A stretch of 64,000 bases of DNA from Nocardioides luteus (GCF_015752315.1 NZ_JADOVJ010000001.1:3278501-3342500); one strand, 5' to 3'. Shown: positions 42,747 to 52,438, counted from the first letter of the stretch. Notes: generated by a model not told the origin, from the letters alone. Made by a program: numbers and translations.

Positions 42747-45218
42747 ATGCCCCTTATGGCACGCGGCAAGACCACCCAGGATCTCCCCGACGACTTCGAG
42801 GAGCACATCCTCGACACCGACATCGGGGAGGAGATGCGCTCCTCGTTCCTGGAGTACTCCTACTCCGTCATCTACTCCCGGGCGCTGCCCGACGCCCGCG
42901 ACGGCCTCAAGCCCGTGCAGCGCCGGATCCTGTTCACGATGAACGACATGGGAGTGCGCCCCGACCGCGGTCACGTGAAGTGTGCCCGCATCGTCGGTGA
43001 GGTGATGGGCAAGCTGCACCCGCACGGCGACGGCGCGATCTACGACGCCCTCGTGCGGATGGCGCAGCCGTGGGCGATGCGGCTGCCGATGATCGACGGG
43101 CACGGCAACTTCGGCTCCCCCGGCGGCGACGACCCGGCTGCGGCGATGCGTTACACCGAGGCCCGGATGGGCCCGGCCGCGCTGGCGATGACCGACGACA
43201 TCAAGGAAGACACGGTCGACTTCCGCCCCAACTACGACTCGCGGGAGATGGAGCCGAGCGTGCTCCCCGCCGCGATCCCCAACCTGCTGGTCAACGGTGC
43301 CACCGGCATCGCGGTCGGCATGGCCACCAACATGGCCCCGCACAACCTGGTCGAGGTCATCGCCGCCGCCCGCCACCTGATCAAGCACCCGGGCGCCGAG
43401 CTCGACACGTTGATGAAGTTCATCCCCGGTCCCGACCTCCCCACCGGCGGCACCATCGTCGGCCTGGACGGGATCCGGGATGCGTACGAGACCGGCCGCG
43501 GCTCCTTCAAGATCCGCGCCACGACGCGGATCGAGACGTTCGGGCGCCGCAAGGGCATCGTGATCACCGAGCTGCCGTTCAACATCGGCACCGAGAAGAT
43601 CATCGAGCGGGTCAAGACGCTGGTGCAGTCCAAGAAGATCCAGGGCATCGCCGACCTCAAGGACCTCACCGACCGCCAGCACGGCACCCGCCTGGTGATC
43701 GAGGTCAAGAACGGCTTCGTGCCCGAGGCCGTCCTCGAGCAGCTCTACAAGATGACCCCGCTCGAGGACTCCTTCGGCATCAACAACGTCGCGCTCGTCG
43801 ACGGCCAGCCGCGCACCCTCGGCCTCAAGGAGCTGCTCGAGGTCTTCCTGGGCCACCGCTACGACGTCGTCCGCCGGCGTTCGCAGTTCCGCCGCGACAA
43901 GGCCGCCGACCGGCTCCACCTGGTCGACGGCCTCCTGATCGCGATCCTCGACATCGACGAGGTCATCCAGCTGATCCGCGCCTCGGAGAACGCCGGTGAG
44001 GCGAAGGACCGATTGATGTCGGTCTTCGACCTGAGCCAGCCGCAGGCGGAGTACATCCTCGACATGGCCCTGCGCCGGCTCACGAAGTTCTCCAAGATCG
44101 AGCTGGAGAAGGAGCGCGACGAGCTGCAGGCCACCATCGAATACCTCGACTCGATCCTCGGCGACGACGAGATGCTCCGCAAGGTCGTCTCCGACGAGCT
44201 GGGTGAGGTCGCCAAGACGTTCGGTACGCCACGCCGCACCGTGCTGCTCGCCTCGGCCGGGACCCCGGCGCTGGAGGCGATGAGCCTCGAGGTCGCCGAC
44301 GACCCGTGCTTCGCGATGCTCTCCTCGACCGGGCTGCTGGCCCGCTCCTCCGACGCCGAGCCCTTCACCACCGGCTCGGCGCGCGCCAACCACGACGTGA
44401 TCGTCTCGGTGGTCCCGGCGACCGCGCGCGGCCAGATCGGCGTGCTCACCTCCCGCGGCCGTCTCGTACGTCTCGGGGTGCTCGACCTGCCGGCGATGCC
44501 GCCGACCCACGGTGACCCCAACCTGTCCGGTGGTCTGCCGCTGTCCGCGCTGCTCTCGCTGGAGTCCGACGAGCGCGCGCTGGCGCTCACCACGCTGGCC
44601 ACCGACGGGCCGGGCATCGCGCTCGGCACCCGCCTCGGTGTGGTCAAGCGGGTCAACCCCGAGGTGCTGCTCAACAAGGACGAGTGGGAGGTCATCAAGC
44701 TCGCCGACGGCGACGAGGTGGTCGGCGCGGCCCAGCTGCGCACCGGCACCGAGTCGCTGGTCTTCGTCACCTCCGACGCCCAGCTGCTCCACTTCCCGGC
44801 CGACGCGGTGCGGCCGCAGGGCCGCAGCGCCGGCGGCATGGCCGGCGTCCGGATGGCCCACGGCTCTCGCGTCGTCTTCTTCGGGGTCGTCGCGCCCGAC
44901 GCTCCGGAGGGCGCCGCGGTCGTGACCGTCGCCGGGTCGTCCTCGGCTCTGCCCGGGACGGAGACCGGCAGCGTGAAGACCACGCCGTTCAGCGAGTTCC
45001 CGGCCAAGGGCCGGGCCACCGGCGGCGTACGCGCGCACCGGTATCTCAAGGGCGAGGACACCCTCGTCTTCGCGTGGGTCGGCGCCGCTCCTGCGATGGC
45101 CGCCGCGGCTTCCGGTGCGCCCATCGACCTGCCCGAGATCGACCCCCGCCGCGACGGCTCCGGAGTCCCGCTCGAGCAGCCGATCGACGCCGTGGCCGGC
45201 CCGGTCGCCTACCGATAG
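42747..45218 (+). CDS. parC: Type IIA topoisomerase subunit A (ParC-like)
   Basis: This 823-residue protein has the breakage-reunion domain with the catalytic Tyr136 ([11 protein letters not shown]) and the quinolone-region [10 protein letters not shown] (91-100), then a coiled-coil tower and a C-terminal beta-pinwheel with degenerate GyrA-box-like repeats from residue 510. A MGKLHPHG start and weak box fit actinobacterial topoisomerase IV (ParC) rather than gyrase, but the partner subunit is not in the window. It decatenates or relaxes DNA with ATP through the partner. The ATG at 42747 has AGGGA nine bases upstream; another ATG is three codons in. A palindromic repeat follows. Confidence 0.9.
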   Translation: MPLMARGKTTQDLPDDFEEHILDTDIGEEMRSSFLEYSYSVIYSRALPDARDGLKPVQRRILFTMNDMGVRPDRGHVKCARIVGEVMGKLHPHGDGAIYDALVRMAQPWAMRLPMIDGHGNFGSPGGDDPAAAMRYTEARMGPAALAMTDDIKEDTVDFRPNYDSREMEPSVLPAAIPNLLVNGATGIAVGMATNMAPHNLVEVIAAARHLIKHPGAELDTLMKFIPGPDLPTGGTIVGLDGIRDAYETGRGSFKIRATTRIETFGRRKGIVITELPFNIGTEKIIERVKTLVQSKKIQGIADLKDLTDRQHGTRLVIEVKNGFVPEAVLEQLYKMTPLEDSFGINNVALVDGQPRTLGLKELLEVFLGHRYDVVRRRSQFRRDKAADRLHLVDGLLIAILDIDEVIQLIRASENAGEAKDRLMSVFDLSQPQAEYILDMALRRLTKFSKIELEKERDELQATIEYLDSILGDDEMLRKVVSDELGEVAKTFGTPRRTVLLASAGTPALEAMSLEVADDPCFAMLSSTGLLARSSDAEPFTTGSARANHDVIVSVVPATARGQIGVLTSRGRLVRLGVLDLPAMPPTHGDPNLSGGLPLSALLSLESDERALALTTLATDGPGIALGTRLGVVKRVNPEVLLNKDEWEVIKLADGDEVVGAAQLRTGTESLVFVTSDAQLLHFPADAVRPQGRSAGGMAGVRMAHGSRVVFFGVVAPDAPEGAAVVTVAGSSSALPGTETGSVKTTPFSEFPAKGRATGGVRAHRYLKGEDTLVFAWVGAAPAMAAAASGAPIDLPEIDPRRDGSGVPLEQPIDAVAGPVAYR

Positions 45219-45222
45219 CCCC

Positions 45223-45350
45223 CGCTGGTCGAGCCGCCGGAGCCGCTAGGCGGAGGCGTGTCGAGACCAACACAGTCCCCATCGAGCGCCGAGGGGACTG
45301 TGTTGGTCTCGACACGCTCGGCCGCAGGCGGCCTCGCGGCTCGACCAGCG
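45223..45350. repeat. Long palindromic repeat, copy 2
   Basis: Outer arms 45223-45237 and 45336-45350 and inner arms 45257-45280 and 45293-45316 (24 bp, perfect) fold into one long hairpin with a 12-base loop. It is about 90 percent identical by eye to copy 1 at 34364. It begins four bases after the parC stop and ends seven bases before the stop of the convergent cyclase gene, so it separates two converging transcripts as copy 1 does. Confidence 0.85.
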
Positions 45351-45357
45351 TTGCCGG

Positions 45358-46356
45358 TCAGCGCAGCGCGATCGGGTTCACCGGGGCGCCGACGGCCCCG
45401 GTGACCCGCAGCGGCGCCGCGGTGAGCAGGAACTCGTAGCGGCCGTCCTCCGCGCACGCGACCGCGAGGCCGTCGAGGTCCCACATCTCACCCAGGAAGA
45501 GCCCGAGGTGCGGGATCGCGACCTGGTGCAGCGGCTGGAAGGCGTCGTCGAACTCGTTGGGCCGCACCTCGAAGCCCCAGGTGTCGGTGGCGATCGCGGC
45601 GATCTCGGTGCGGTGGAGCCAGTCGGCGGTGGTGAAGGACAGGCCGGGCGCCGGTCCCCCGGCGTAGCCGCCCCAGCCCTCGCCGGCGGCGACGCCGCGG
45701 CGGGCGCGGGCGAGCTGCCCGGTGCGTACGACGACGATGTCGCCGCGGCCCACGGCCGAGGTCGGGCCCTGTGCGGCGATCGTGCGCTCCAGGTGCTCCT
45801 CGGTGATCGCGAAGCCGTCGGGGAGCTCACCGTCCGTGCCGAGCTCGGTGCCGACCGCGCGACCGACGTCGAGCAGCACCCCGCGGCCGCAGACCACCTC
45901 GGCGACCGTCTCGATCCCGGTGACACCGTCGCCGAGCGAGGTCACGACCGTCTCCGCCGGGCGGCCGTTCCAGGCACGCCCGTGGTCGAAGATGTGGCCC
46001 AGCCCGTCCCACTGGGTCGAGCACTGCAGCGGCATCGCGATGACGTCGTCGGCACCGCCGATGCCGTGCGGGAAGCCCTGGACGCCGGTAACCGCGTCAG
46101 TGCCGGTGTCGAGCATGGTGTGCACCGGGTTCGTACGCCGCCGCCAGCCGTTCTGCGGCCCGTCCATGTCGAAGGGCAGCGAGAGCGAGTGGGACCGGCC
46201 GGTCCGCACCAGCCCCGCGGCCTCGACCCGCTTCGCGTCGGTGAGGAAGTTCATCGTCCCGCGGACGTCGTCCTCGCCCCAGCGTCCCCAGTTGGAGACC
46301 CGGGCGACCGTCTTCGCGATCTCGCCCTCGGGATCGGTGCGGTCCAGGACGGTCAC
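45358..46356 (-). CDS. Cyclase family protein (kynurenine formamidase-like)
   Basis: This 332-residue enzyme belongs to the metal-dependent cyclase family. The motif region is STQWDGLGHIFDHG (about residues 113-126), the actinobacterial variant of HxGTHxD, and further ligands lie in VVVRTGQL and the IATDTWGFEVRP segment. Members hydrolyse amides or lactone-type rings, as in kynurenine formamidase. Its start overlaps the stop of the C-C hydrolase gene by ATGA, and it is the last gene of the operon starting at 51396. The likely role is hydrolysis of a ring-opened or lactone intermediate. Confidence 0.87.
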   Translation of the reverse strand: MTVLDRTDPEGEIAKTVARVSNWGRWGEDDVRGTMNFLTDAKRVEAAGLVRTGRSHSLSLPFDMDGPQNGWRRRTNPVHTMLDTGTDAVTGVQGFPHGIGGADDVIAMPLQCSTQWDGLGHIFDHGRAWNGRPAETVVTSLGDGVTGIETVAEVVCGRGVLLDVGRAVGTELGTDGELPDGFAITEEHLERTIAAQGPTSAVGRGDIVVVRTGQLARARRGVAAGEGWGGYAGGPAPGLSFTTADWLHRTEIAAIATDTWGFEVRPNEFDDAFQPLHQVAIPHLGLFLGEMWDLDGLAVACAEDGRYEFLLTAAPLRVTGAVGAPVNPIALR

Positions 46357-47525
46357 GACGCGTCCAGCTCGGCGAAGGTGTCCGCGACCCAGTCGGCGAT
46401 GAAGCCGGTGACGTGCGGGAGGTGGTCCAGGCCGATGTGCTCGGTGGCGCCCTCCTCGGGCGTGAAGATCCTCAGCTCACGCTTGGGGCTGCGCGTCGCC
46501 TGGTCGTAGGAGCGATGGGCGTAGGAGAGCGGGATCTGCCGGTCGTTCTCACCGTGGGCGATCAGGAACGGCACCGTGATCTGCTCGACCACTCCGTCGA
46601 GGTTGACGTCCTCGGCGAACCGGATGAACGTGTCGATGTCCGGCTGCCCCCACACCCACAGCACGTGGTCCCAGTAGTGCGGCACCGGGTTCTCGCCCTC
46701 CCGGTCGAGGCGGCGCTTCTGCACCGCGCCCCAGTCGTGGTTGGCACCCCAGGCCACGCACAGCGCCAGCCGCTTCTCGTACGCAGCGGCGCGAGGCGCG
46801 TAGTAGCCACCGAGCGACCAGCCCACGAGCCCGATCCGGTCGGCACGTACGTCCGAGCGCGTCTCGAGCCAGTCGACGCAGGCCGCGGCCCAGGCCTCGG
46901 TGTCGACGCGCGCGGTCAGACCGTCCAGGCGCAGCGCCTCCCCGGCGCCGCCGCAGTCGACCATGAGCGTCGAGATGCCACGCGCGGCCAGCTCGGTGTG
47001 GACGCCGGAGCCGACCATCATCTCCTTGGTCGAGTCGAGCCCGTTCCACACGATCATGACGGGCGCCGGGCGGCCGTCGGCGTTCGCCGGGTGGAAGTAG
47101 GCGGGCAGGCTGGTCTCACGGCCGTCCTCGACGTACGGGACGGCGACCTTCACCGTCGGCTGGTCGAGCAGCTCGAAGGAGCGGACGAGCAGGTCGACGC
47201 TGCGCTGGTACTCGGCGTTGCGGCCCGGGTCCTTCGCGCTCTGCATCCGCTCGGCCTGGGAGACGTAGACCGAGGCACGGAAGAGCTTCTGCCCCGCCGT
47301 ACGCCGGTGGCCGGCCTTCTCGGCCTCACCGGCCTGCTCCTCGAGCTGGTCGGCGACGCGGCGCCAGGCGGCCATGAACTCGGCGGTGCCCACGTCGGAG
47401 CCCTGCGCGGCCAGCTCCCGCAGCGGCCGGCAGGCCCGGTCGACCTCGTCGATCAGCCCGCCGGAGTTGAGCGTGGCGACCACGCCCAGGTTCCAGACGT
47501 AGTTGCCGGGAAAGTACTCGAACAT
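46353..47525 (-). CDS. Alpha/beta C-C hydrolase, DHPON-hydrolase-like
   Basis: A 390-residue hydrolase with a long N-terminal helical lid (residues 1-125) and a core with nucleophile elbow GWSLGGYYA near 233. Acid and His candidates are in AHGENDRQIP and GATEHIGLDHL. The large lid and length are like 2,6-dihydroxypseudooxynicotine hydrolase and other vicinal-diketone C-C hydrolases. It should cut the product of ring cleavage. It overlaps the cyclase gene (ATGA) and is 27 bp after the SDR gene. The exact substrate cannot be read. Confidence 0.85.
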   Translation of the reverse strand: MFEYFPGNYVWNLGVVATLNSGGLIDEVDRACRPLRELAAQGSDVGTAEFMAAWRRVADQLEEQAGEAEKAGHRRTAGQKLFRASVYVSQAERMQSAKDPGRNAEYQRSVDLLVRSFELLDQPTVKVAVPYVEDGRETSLPAYFHPANADGRPAPVMIVWNGLDSTKEMMVGSGVHTELAARGISTLMVDCGGAGEALRLDGLTARVDTEAWAAACVDWLETRSDVRADRIGLVGWSLGGYYAPRAAAYEKRLALCVAWGANHDWGAVQKRRLDREGENPVPHYWDHVLWVWGQPDIDTFIRFAEDVNLDGVVEQITVPFLIAHGENDRQIPLSYAHRSYDQATRSPKRELRIFTPEEGATEHIGLDHLPHVTGFIADWVADTFAELDAS

Positions 47526-47552
47526 CTCTTGTCCTCTTGGTTGTGATGGATC

Positions 47553-48281
47553 TCAGCGCAGCGCGTCGGAGACGGCCTTGGCGCCGGCGTGCGAGGCGAC
47601 CCCGCCGTCGACGGGGATCTCGGCACCGGTGACGTACGCCGCCCCGTCACCGAGCAGGAAGACCACGACCGACGCGACCTCCTCGGGTGTGCCGACGCGG
47701 CCGAGCGGGGTCGCGGCGACCGAGGCCTCGCGGAACGCGTCAGGCGCGGAGGCGGTCATGGCGGTCTCGATGAAGCCGGGATGCACGGCGTTGACGCGGA
47801 TCCCGCGCTCCCCCAGCTCGAGCGCAGCGGTGTGCGTGAGCCCGCGAACGGCCCACTTGCTGGTGGTGTAGGCCACCGGGTAGTGCCCCTGCAGCGCGGC
47901 GAGCGACCCGATGGTGACGATCGACCCGCCGGCGGGCATCAGCGGCGCGAGCGCCTGGATCCCGAGCAGCGGCCCGAGCACGTTGACGTCGTGGGCGTCG
48001 CGCATGTCGGCCACGCTCGCGGCACCGACGCGGGCGCGCCGGGTCACGCCGGCACAGCTCACCAGCCCGTGGACCGGTCCATGCGTCGACCCGGCGAGCT
48101 CGTCCGCCAGCTCGGCCCAGGCGTCCTCGTCGCGGACATCGAGGGTCCGTACGCCGGGCGCGACCTCGCGGTCGACGCTCACCGCCGTCCCGCCCGCGGC
48201 GGTCACCGCGGCCACGACCGCCGCGCCGATCCCCGAGGCCGCTCCGGTGACCACGACCGTACGTCCGGCCAGCGGGCTCAT
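47553..48281 (-). CDS. Short-chain dehydrogenase/reductase
   Basis: This 242-residue SDR has the cofactor motif TGAASGIG near residue 12, the NAG-equivalent CAG at 77, and the catalytic Ser plus YTTSK at about 155. The Asp following the second strand (VDREV) suggests NAD(H) preference. It should oxidise or reduce an alcohol/ketone intermediate of the pathway. It overlaps the FAH gene by four bases (ATGA), so it is translated with it. Substrate unknown. Confidence 0.9.
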   Translation of the reverse strand: MSPLAGRTVVVTGAASGIGAAVVAAVTAAGGTAVSVDREVAPGVRTLDVRDEDAWAELADELAGSTHGPVHGLVSCAGVTRRARVGAASVADMRDAHDVNVLGPLLGIQALAPLMPAGGSIVTIGSLAALQGHYPVAYTTSKWAVRGLTHTAALELGERGIRVNAVHPGFIETAMTASAPDAFREASVAATPLGRVGTPEEVASVVVFLLGDGAAYVTGAEIPVDGGVASHAGAKAVSDALR

Positions 48282-49267
48282 CGGGGCACCTCCCGGGCGG
48301 CCGCCCGAGACGCACCGTCGCGACGGCGCACCGGCGGCAGCTCGGGGGCGGGCGGGGCGACCGCGACGGTGTTGGTGAGGGTACCGATCCCCTCGACCTC
48401 GAGGGTGACCACGTCACCGGGCTGCAGCGGCTTCGGCTCCTGCGCGCCACGACGGCCCCAGAGCTCGGCCAGGCACCCGCCGTTGCCGACGGTGCCCGAG
48501 CCGAGGACGTCGCCGGCGACCACGCGGGAGTCGCGGGAGGCGTACGCGATCATCGTCTCGAAGGTCCAGCCGATGTTCGAGAGGCGGTCGCGGCCGACCT
48601 CGGTGCCGTTGACCGAGACGGTGCACAGCAGGTCGAGGAAGCCGTCCTCGTCGCGGTGCGGCTCGAGCTCGTCGGCGGTCACGATCCACGGCCCGAGGGT
48701 GGTCGCGAAGTCCTTGCCCTTCGCCGGCCCGAGACCGACCTGCATCTCGCGACCCTGCAGGTCGCGCGCCGACCAGTCGTTGAGGATCGTGTAGCCGAAG
48801 ACGTACGCCCCGGCCTCCTCGGGCGCGACCGACCGGCCCTCGGCGCCGATGATCACCGCGACCTCCAGCTCGAAGTCCCGGGCCTCGCAGGCTGCAGGAA
48901 AGGGGACCTCGGCATCCGGTCCGAGGATCGCGTGGGGGTTGGTGAAGTAGAAGGCAGGGGCGTCGTACCAGGCGTCGGGGACGCCGACCGCGCCGTCGAC
49001 GGAGCGGCGTACGCCCTCGACATGCTCCTCGAAGGCCACGAAGTCACGGACCGAGGCGGGCTCGAGCGGCGCCAGCAGCTCGACCTCGGCGAGGTCGAAC
49101 GGACGCGCCGCCCGGGCATGATCGGCGGCACGCTCGAGCGCGTCGCGCCCGGCCTCGATCAGCGAGCGCATGGTGTGCCGGACGGCGAACGGGTGCAGGC
49201 CGTCGCCGGTGACCAGCCCGACGCGCGGCGCCCGCAGGTCCGGGTCGAGGAAGGTGGCAAGCTTCAT
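48278..49267 (-). CDS. Fumarylacetoacetate hydrolase family protein
   Basis: A 329-residue FAH-fold enzyme. Metal ligands are in DFELEVAVIIGAEG (near 130) and the NDWSARDLQGREM motif near 165; the C-terminal GSGTVGNGGCLAELWG loop is also typical of this subgroup. It has a longer N-terminal domain than the FAH at 14258. It probably hydrolyses a C-C bond, or hydrates or decarboxylates the ring-opened product. It is 9 bp after the dioxygenase gene and overlaps the SDR gene. Confidence 0.9.
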   Translation of the reverse strand: MKLATFLDPDLRAPRVGLVTGDGLHPFAVRHTMRSLIEAGRDALERAADHARAARPFDLAEVELLAPLEPASVRDFVAFEEHVEGVRRSVDGAVGVPDAWYDAPAFYFTNPHAILGPDAEVPFPAACEARDFELEVAVIIGAEGRSVAPEEAGAYVFGYTILNDWSARDLQGREMQVGLGPAKGKDFATTLGPWIVTADELEPHRDEDGFLDLLCTVSVNGTEVGRDRLSNIGWTFETMIAYASRDSRVVAGDVLGSGTVGNGGCLAELWGRRGAQEPKPLQPGDVVTLEVEGIGTLTNTVAVAPPAPELPPVRRRDGASRAAAREVPR

Positions 49268-49276
49268 CGGCTCTCC

Positions 49277-50242
49277 TCAGACCGGCGGGGCGACGAAGAC
49301 GCCCTTGTCCGGGTCGTTGAAGGACTTGCCGGCGATCAGCTCGTTCATCGGGTTGGCGGTGCCCCACTGGTCGGTGACCTCGGGGTCGCTGAAGTCGTAG
49401 AGGTGCGGATGCCAGGTGTCCTCGGCGAGCTCCTCGAGCTCGGTGGTGTACTCGATCGTGTTGCCGTGCGGGTCCAAGAAGTAGCTGAAGGTGTTGTTGC
49501 CGGCCAGGTGCCGGCCTGGCCCCCAGATCTTCTCCACGCCGGCGCGCAGCAGCCGCCCGGTGCCGCGCATGTACTCGTCCAGGCCGCGCATCTCGAAGGA
49601 GGCGTGGTGCAGCGCGACGTGCGGCCCGCGGGCGACCGCGAGACTGTGGTGGAACGTGTTCGTACGCAGGAACCACATCATCGACCCCAGCCGCGGATGC
49701 ATCAGGGTGTCGGAGAGCGCGAAGCCGAGGTGGCGCTGGTAGAACGCCACGGTCTGCTCCGGGTTCGGCGAATTGATGACGACGTGGGAGAGCTTGACCG
49801 GGACGGACTCTCCCTCCTCGATCTTCCGATGTTGACGCACGGCAACATCGCAGGAGACCTCGACCGTACGTCCGTCGTTGTCGAAGAAGCGGAAGCCGTA
49901 GCCGCCACCCGGGGTCAGCACCGGGCCGGGCTCGCTGACGAGGGTCACCCCGGCGCGGCCGAGCCGCTCGGCCATCGCGTCCACGTCGGCGGGACTGGCC
50001 GCGCCGAAGGCGATCAGGTCCAGCCGCTTGTCGTCGGCGCGGCGCAGGCGCACGGAGTAGTGCTCGGGCGAGCCCTCCGCGGCCAGGAACGCCAGGCCGG
50101 AGTCGGTGGTCTCGGCCGTGAGCTTCCAGGTGTTCGTGTAGAACTCCAGCTGCCGCTCGTAGTCGGGCACGGCCAGGTCGACGTGGCGCAGGTGGGTGAT
50201 CAGCCGCTCGGCGGGCGGGGTCTCGATGACGGGGTCGGTCAC
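49277..50242 (-). CDS. Extradiol ring-cleavage dioxygenase (VOC, type I)
   Basis: This 321-residue protein has two VOC modules (residues 15-125 and 150-270). The second holds the iron ligands: His in KLSHVVIN, His in FHHSLAVAR and Glu in NTIEYTTELEEL. An HHASFE stretch that shapes the active site is also present. It should cleave a catechol or similar diol ring with O2. It follows the FAD monooxygenase by 26 bp and precedes FAH by 9 bp, so the operon runs hydroxylation, ring opening, then hydrolysis. It is shorter and distinct from the dioxygenase at 13125. Confidence 0.88.
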   Translation of the reverse strand: MTDPVIETPPAERLITHLRHVDLAVPDYERQLEFYTNTWKLTAETTDSGLAFLAAEGSPEHYSVRLRRADDKRLDLIAFGAASPADVDAMAERLGRAGVTLVSEPGPVLTPGGGYGFRFFDNDGRTVEVSCDVAVRQHRKIEEGESVPVKLSHVVINSPNPEQTVAFYQRHLGFALSDTLMHPRLGSMMWFLRTNTFHHSLAVARGPHVALHHASFEMRGLDEYMRGTGRLLRAGVEKIWGPGRHLAGNNTFSYFLDPHGNTIEYTTELEELAEDTWHPHLYDFSDPEVTDQWGTANPMNELIAGKSFNDPDKGVFVAPPV

Positions 50243-50268
50243 GGTGTTCTCCTCGTGAGATGGGTGGG

Positions 50269-51396
50269 TCAGGCGGGCTGGGTGACGAGGGTGGCGACGC
50301 GGGCCATCAGCCCGGGTACGTCACCGCGCTCGTGCGCCTTCAGCCAGGTGCAGAGCTGGAGCGAGGCCTCGACGACGGCCTTCGCACGCGGTAGCCGGCG
50401 CTCGGTGAACGCGGGCCAGACGGCGTCCAGATCGTCGAGACCGGTGAGGAGCTCGGCGAGCACCGCGGCGTCCTCGAGCGCCTGGGCCGCGCCCTGGGCC
50501 ATGGTCGGCGGGCAGCTGTGGGCGGCGTCGCCGATGATCACGACCCGGCCGCGGTTCCACGGGCCGTCGACGACGTGGCTCTCGAAGTGGGTGTGGTTCA
50601 CCCGCTCGGCGTCGGTCAGCGACGCCCGGATCTCGTCCCACGGCCCGTGGTACGCCTCGGCCAGCTCGCGCATCACCGCCAGGCCCTCCGCCGGCGAGAG
50701 GTCGGCCCGGTCCTGGGCCGGCTCGACGATGTAGGCGTAGAGGGAGTCCGGAGAGGTCGGGCAGTAGCCGGCGATGTAGGACGGTCCGCCGTAGAAGAGG
50801 TCGGTGCGGGTGACCTCGGCCGGCCGCCGGGTGAAGGCGCGCCAGATCCCCATGCCGACCGGCTCGGGCTCGACCTCGATCCCGATCGCCCGACGCGTCC
50901 ACGACCGCAGCCCGTCGGCGCCGACGACGAGGTCGTAGCGCCCGTGCGAGCCGTCCGCGAAGGCGACGTCGACGCCCGCCTCGTCCTGCTCGAGGCTCGA
51001 CGGCGTGACCCCGAAGCGCACCTTGGCGCCGGCCGCGGCGGCCCGCTCCACCAGAATCCGGGCCAGCGCGGGGCGGTACATCCCCACCGTCGCCGGCAGG
51101 TCCGGCCCGCCGGTGCGGTGGTCCTCGAGCTCGACCAGCAGGGTCCCGGCCGGGTCGGGCGCACGCAGCCCGAGGGTGTCGTAGCCGAAGCCCTCCGTCC
51201 GCACCTGCTCCCACACGCCCAGGTCGCGCAGCACCCGCAGGGCGTTGCCCTGCAGGGTGATCCCCGACCCGAGGGCGGCGAGATCCGGCTTGGCGTCGAC
51301 GAGGTCGACCGAGACGCCGCGTTCGGCGAGCAGGATCGCGGTCGCCGTCCCGGCGGTTCCGGCGCCGATGACGAGAACCGAGCTGATGGCGGGCAT
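50269..51396 (-). CDS. FAD-dependent aromatic monooxygenase
   Basis: This 375-residue class A flavin hydroxylase has GAGTAG for FAD near residue 10, the DG motif VVGADGLRSWTRR near 155, and GDAAHSCPPTMAQGAAQALE near 272. It is of the shorter salicylate/6-hydroxynicotinate hydroxylase type without a thioredoxin-like tail. It should hydroxylate a phenolic or hydroxypyridine ring. The ATG at 51396 (MPAISSV) is chosen because GGGAGAT lies just upstream. It is the first gene of the six-gene operon and is divergent from the LysR gene, which likely controls it. Confidence 0.9.
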   Translation of the reverse strand: MPAISSVLVIGAGTAGTATAILLAERGVSVDLVDAKPDLAALGSGITLQGNALRVLRDLGVWEQVRTEGFGYDTLGLRAPDPAGTLLVELEDHRTGGPDLPATVGMYRPALARILVERAAAAGAKVRFGVTPSSLEQDEAGVDVAFADGSHGRYDLVVGADGLRSWTRRAIGIEVEPEPVGMGIWRAFTRRPAEVTRTDLFYGGPSYIAGYCPTSPDSLYAYIVEPAQDRADLSPAEGLAVMRELAEAYHGPWDEIRASLTDAERVNHTHFESHVVDGPWNRGRVVIIGDAAHSCPPTMAQGAAQALEDAAVLAELLTGLDDLDAVWPAFTERRLPRAKAVVEASLQLCTWLKAHERGDVPGLMARVATLVTQPA

Positions 51397-51485
51397 GAGA
51401 TCTCCCTGGAGGTGCGGGGGTGGAGTGACGAGCACCACTCTCGCTCCCGCAGAACTATTCAGGAAGGGCAGATCTTCTATCCCGC

Positions 51486-51504
51486 CTATCCATGGTGTTT
51501 ATAG
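51486..51504. promoter_or_regulatory. LysR-type T-N11-A box
   Basis: CTAT-N11-ATAG is a perfect LysR-type site, 7 bp upstream of the LysR start and 90 bp from the start of the divergent monooxygenase gene. The position fits autoregulation and activation of the catabolic operon. A second CTAT lies nine bases before it. Binding is inferred. Confidence 0.55.
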
Positions 51505-51511
51505 TCGGAGC

Positions 51512-52438
51512 ATGGCCGCCGATCCGCTCCGCAACCTCGATCTCAACCTCCTGCTGTCGCTGGACGCGCTGCTCGAGGAGCGCAACGTGACCCGGGCGGC
51601 GGAGCGGCTCGGGCTGAGCCAGCCGGCGGTCTCGGCCGCGCTGCGGCGCCTGCGGCGGCACTTCGGCGACGAGCTCCTCGTCCGCACCGGCAACCGCTAC
51701 GACCTCACCCCGCTGGCCACCCAGCTGCGCGGCACCACCACGACAGCGCTCGTCGGCGTACGTCGGGTCTTCGAGGCCGAGCCCGGCTTCGACCCGGCGA
51801 CCTCGACCCGCGAGTTCACCGTCGTCGCCTCGGACTACTCCGCGACCGTCCTCGGCGACCACCTCGCCACCGAGGTGGCCCAGGAGGCCCCCGGCGTACG
51901 CCTGCGGTTCCAGCTGCAGACCCACGCCGACGTCGACCAGGCGCCGGAGTCGCTGCGGCACGTCGATGGGATGGTGCTCCCCCACGGCTTCGTCCACGAC
52001 GTGCCCGCGGTCGAGCTCCACACCGACGGCTGGGTGCTGGTCGTCTCGGCCGACAACGACGCCGTCGGCGACGAGATCACCATGGAGCAGCTCGCCGAGA
52101 TGCCGTGGGTGGTCACCCACCACGCCCCGACCGCCTTCACCCCCGCCGTACGCCAGCTCAGCATGATCGGGGTCGATCCCGACGTCCACGTGGTGACCGA
52201 GAGCTTCCTGCCGGTCCCGTTCCTGGTCGCCGGGACCCCGCGGGTCGCCCTGCTGCAGCAACAGCTCGCCGCCCGGCTCGCCGGGGCCGCCGGCGTACGC
52301 ACCCTCGACTGCCCCTGGGACGTCCTCCCGCTCAAGGAGGCGTTCTGGTGGCACCCCGCCCACCGCGCCGACCCGGGACACGGCTGGCTGCGCCGGATGA
52401 TGGCCCGTGCCGCGGCGCAGCTGGGCCGGCCGGACTGA
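51512..52438 (+). CDS. LysR family regulator of the ring-cleavage operon
   Basis: This 308-residue regulator starts with NLDLNLLLSLDALLEERNVT and completes the winged helix with AAERLGLSQPAVSAALRRL. That N-terminus is the NodD/NahR-like subgroup, which typically senses aromatic inducers. The effector domain (residues 95-300) is complete. The open frame runs further upstream to 51245 but overlaps the divergent promoter, so the ATG at 51512 is preferred. It is divergent from the FAD monooxygenase gene with a T-N11-A box in between. The inducer is unknown. Confidence 0.92.
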   Translation: MAADPLRNLDLNLLLSLDALLEERNVTRAAERLGLSQPAVSAALRRLRRHFGDELLVRTGNRYDLTPLATQLRGTTTTALVGVRRVFEAEPGFDPATSTREFTVVASDYSATVLGDHLATEVAQEAPGVRLRFQLQTHADVDQAPESLRHVDGMVLPHGFVHDVPAVELHTDGWVLVVSADNDAVGDEITMEQLAEMPWVVTHHAPTAFTPAVRQLSMIGVDPDVHVVTESFLPVPFLVAGTPRVALLQQQLAARLAGAAGVRTLDCPWDVLPLKEAFWWHPAHRADPGHGWLRRMMARAAAQLGRPD

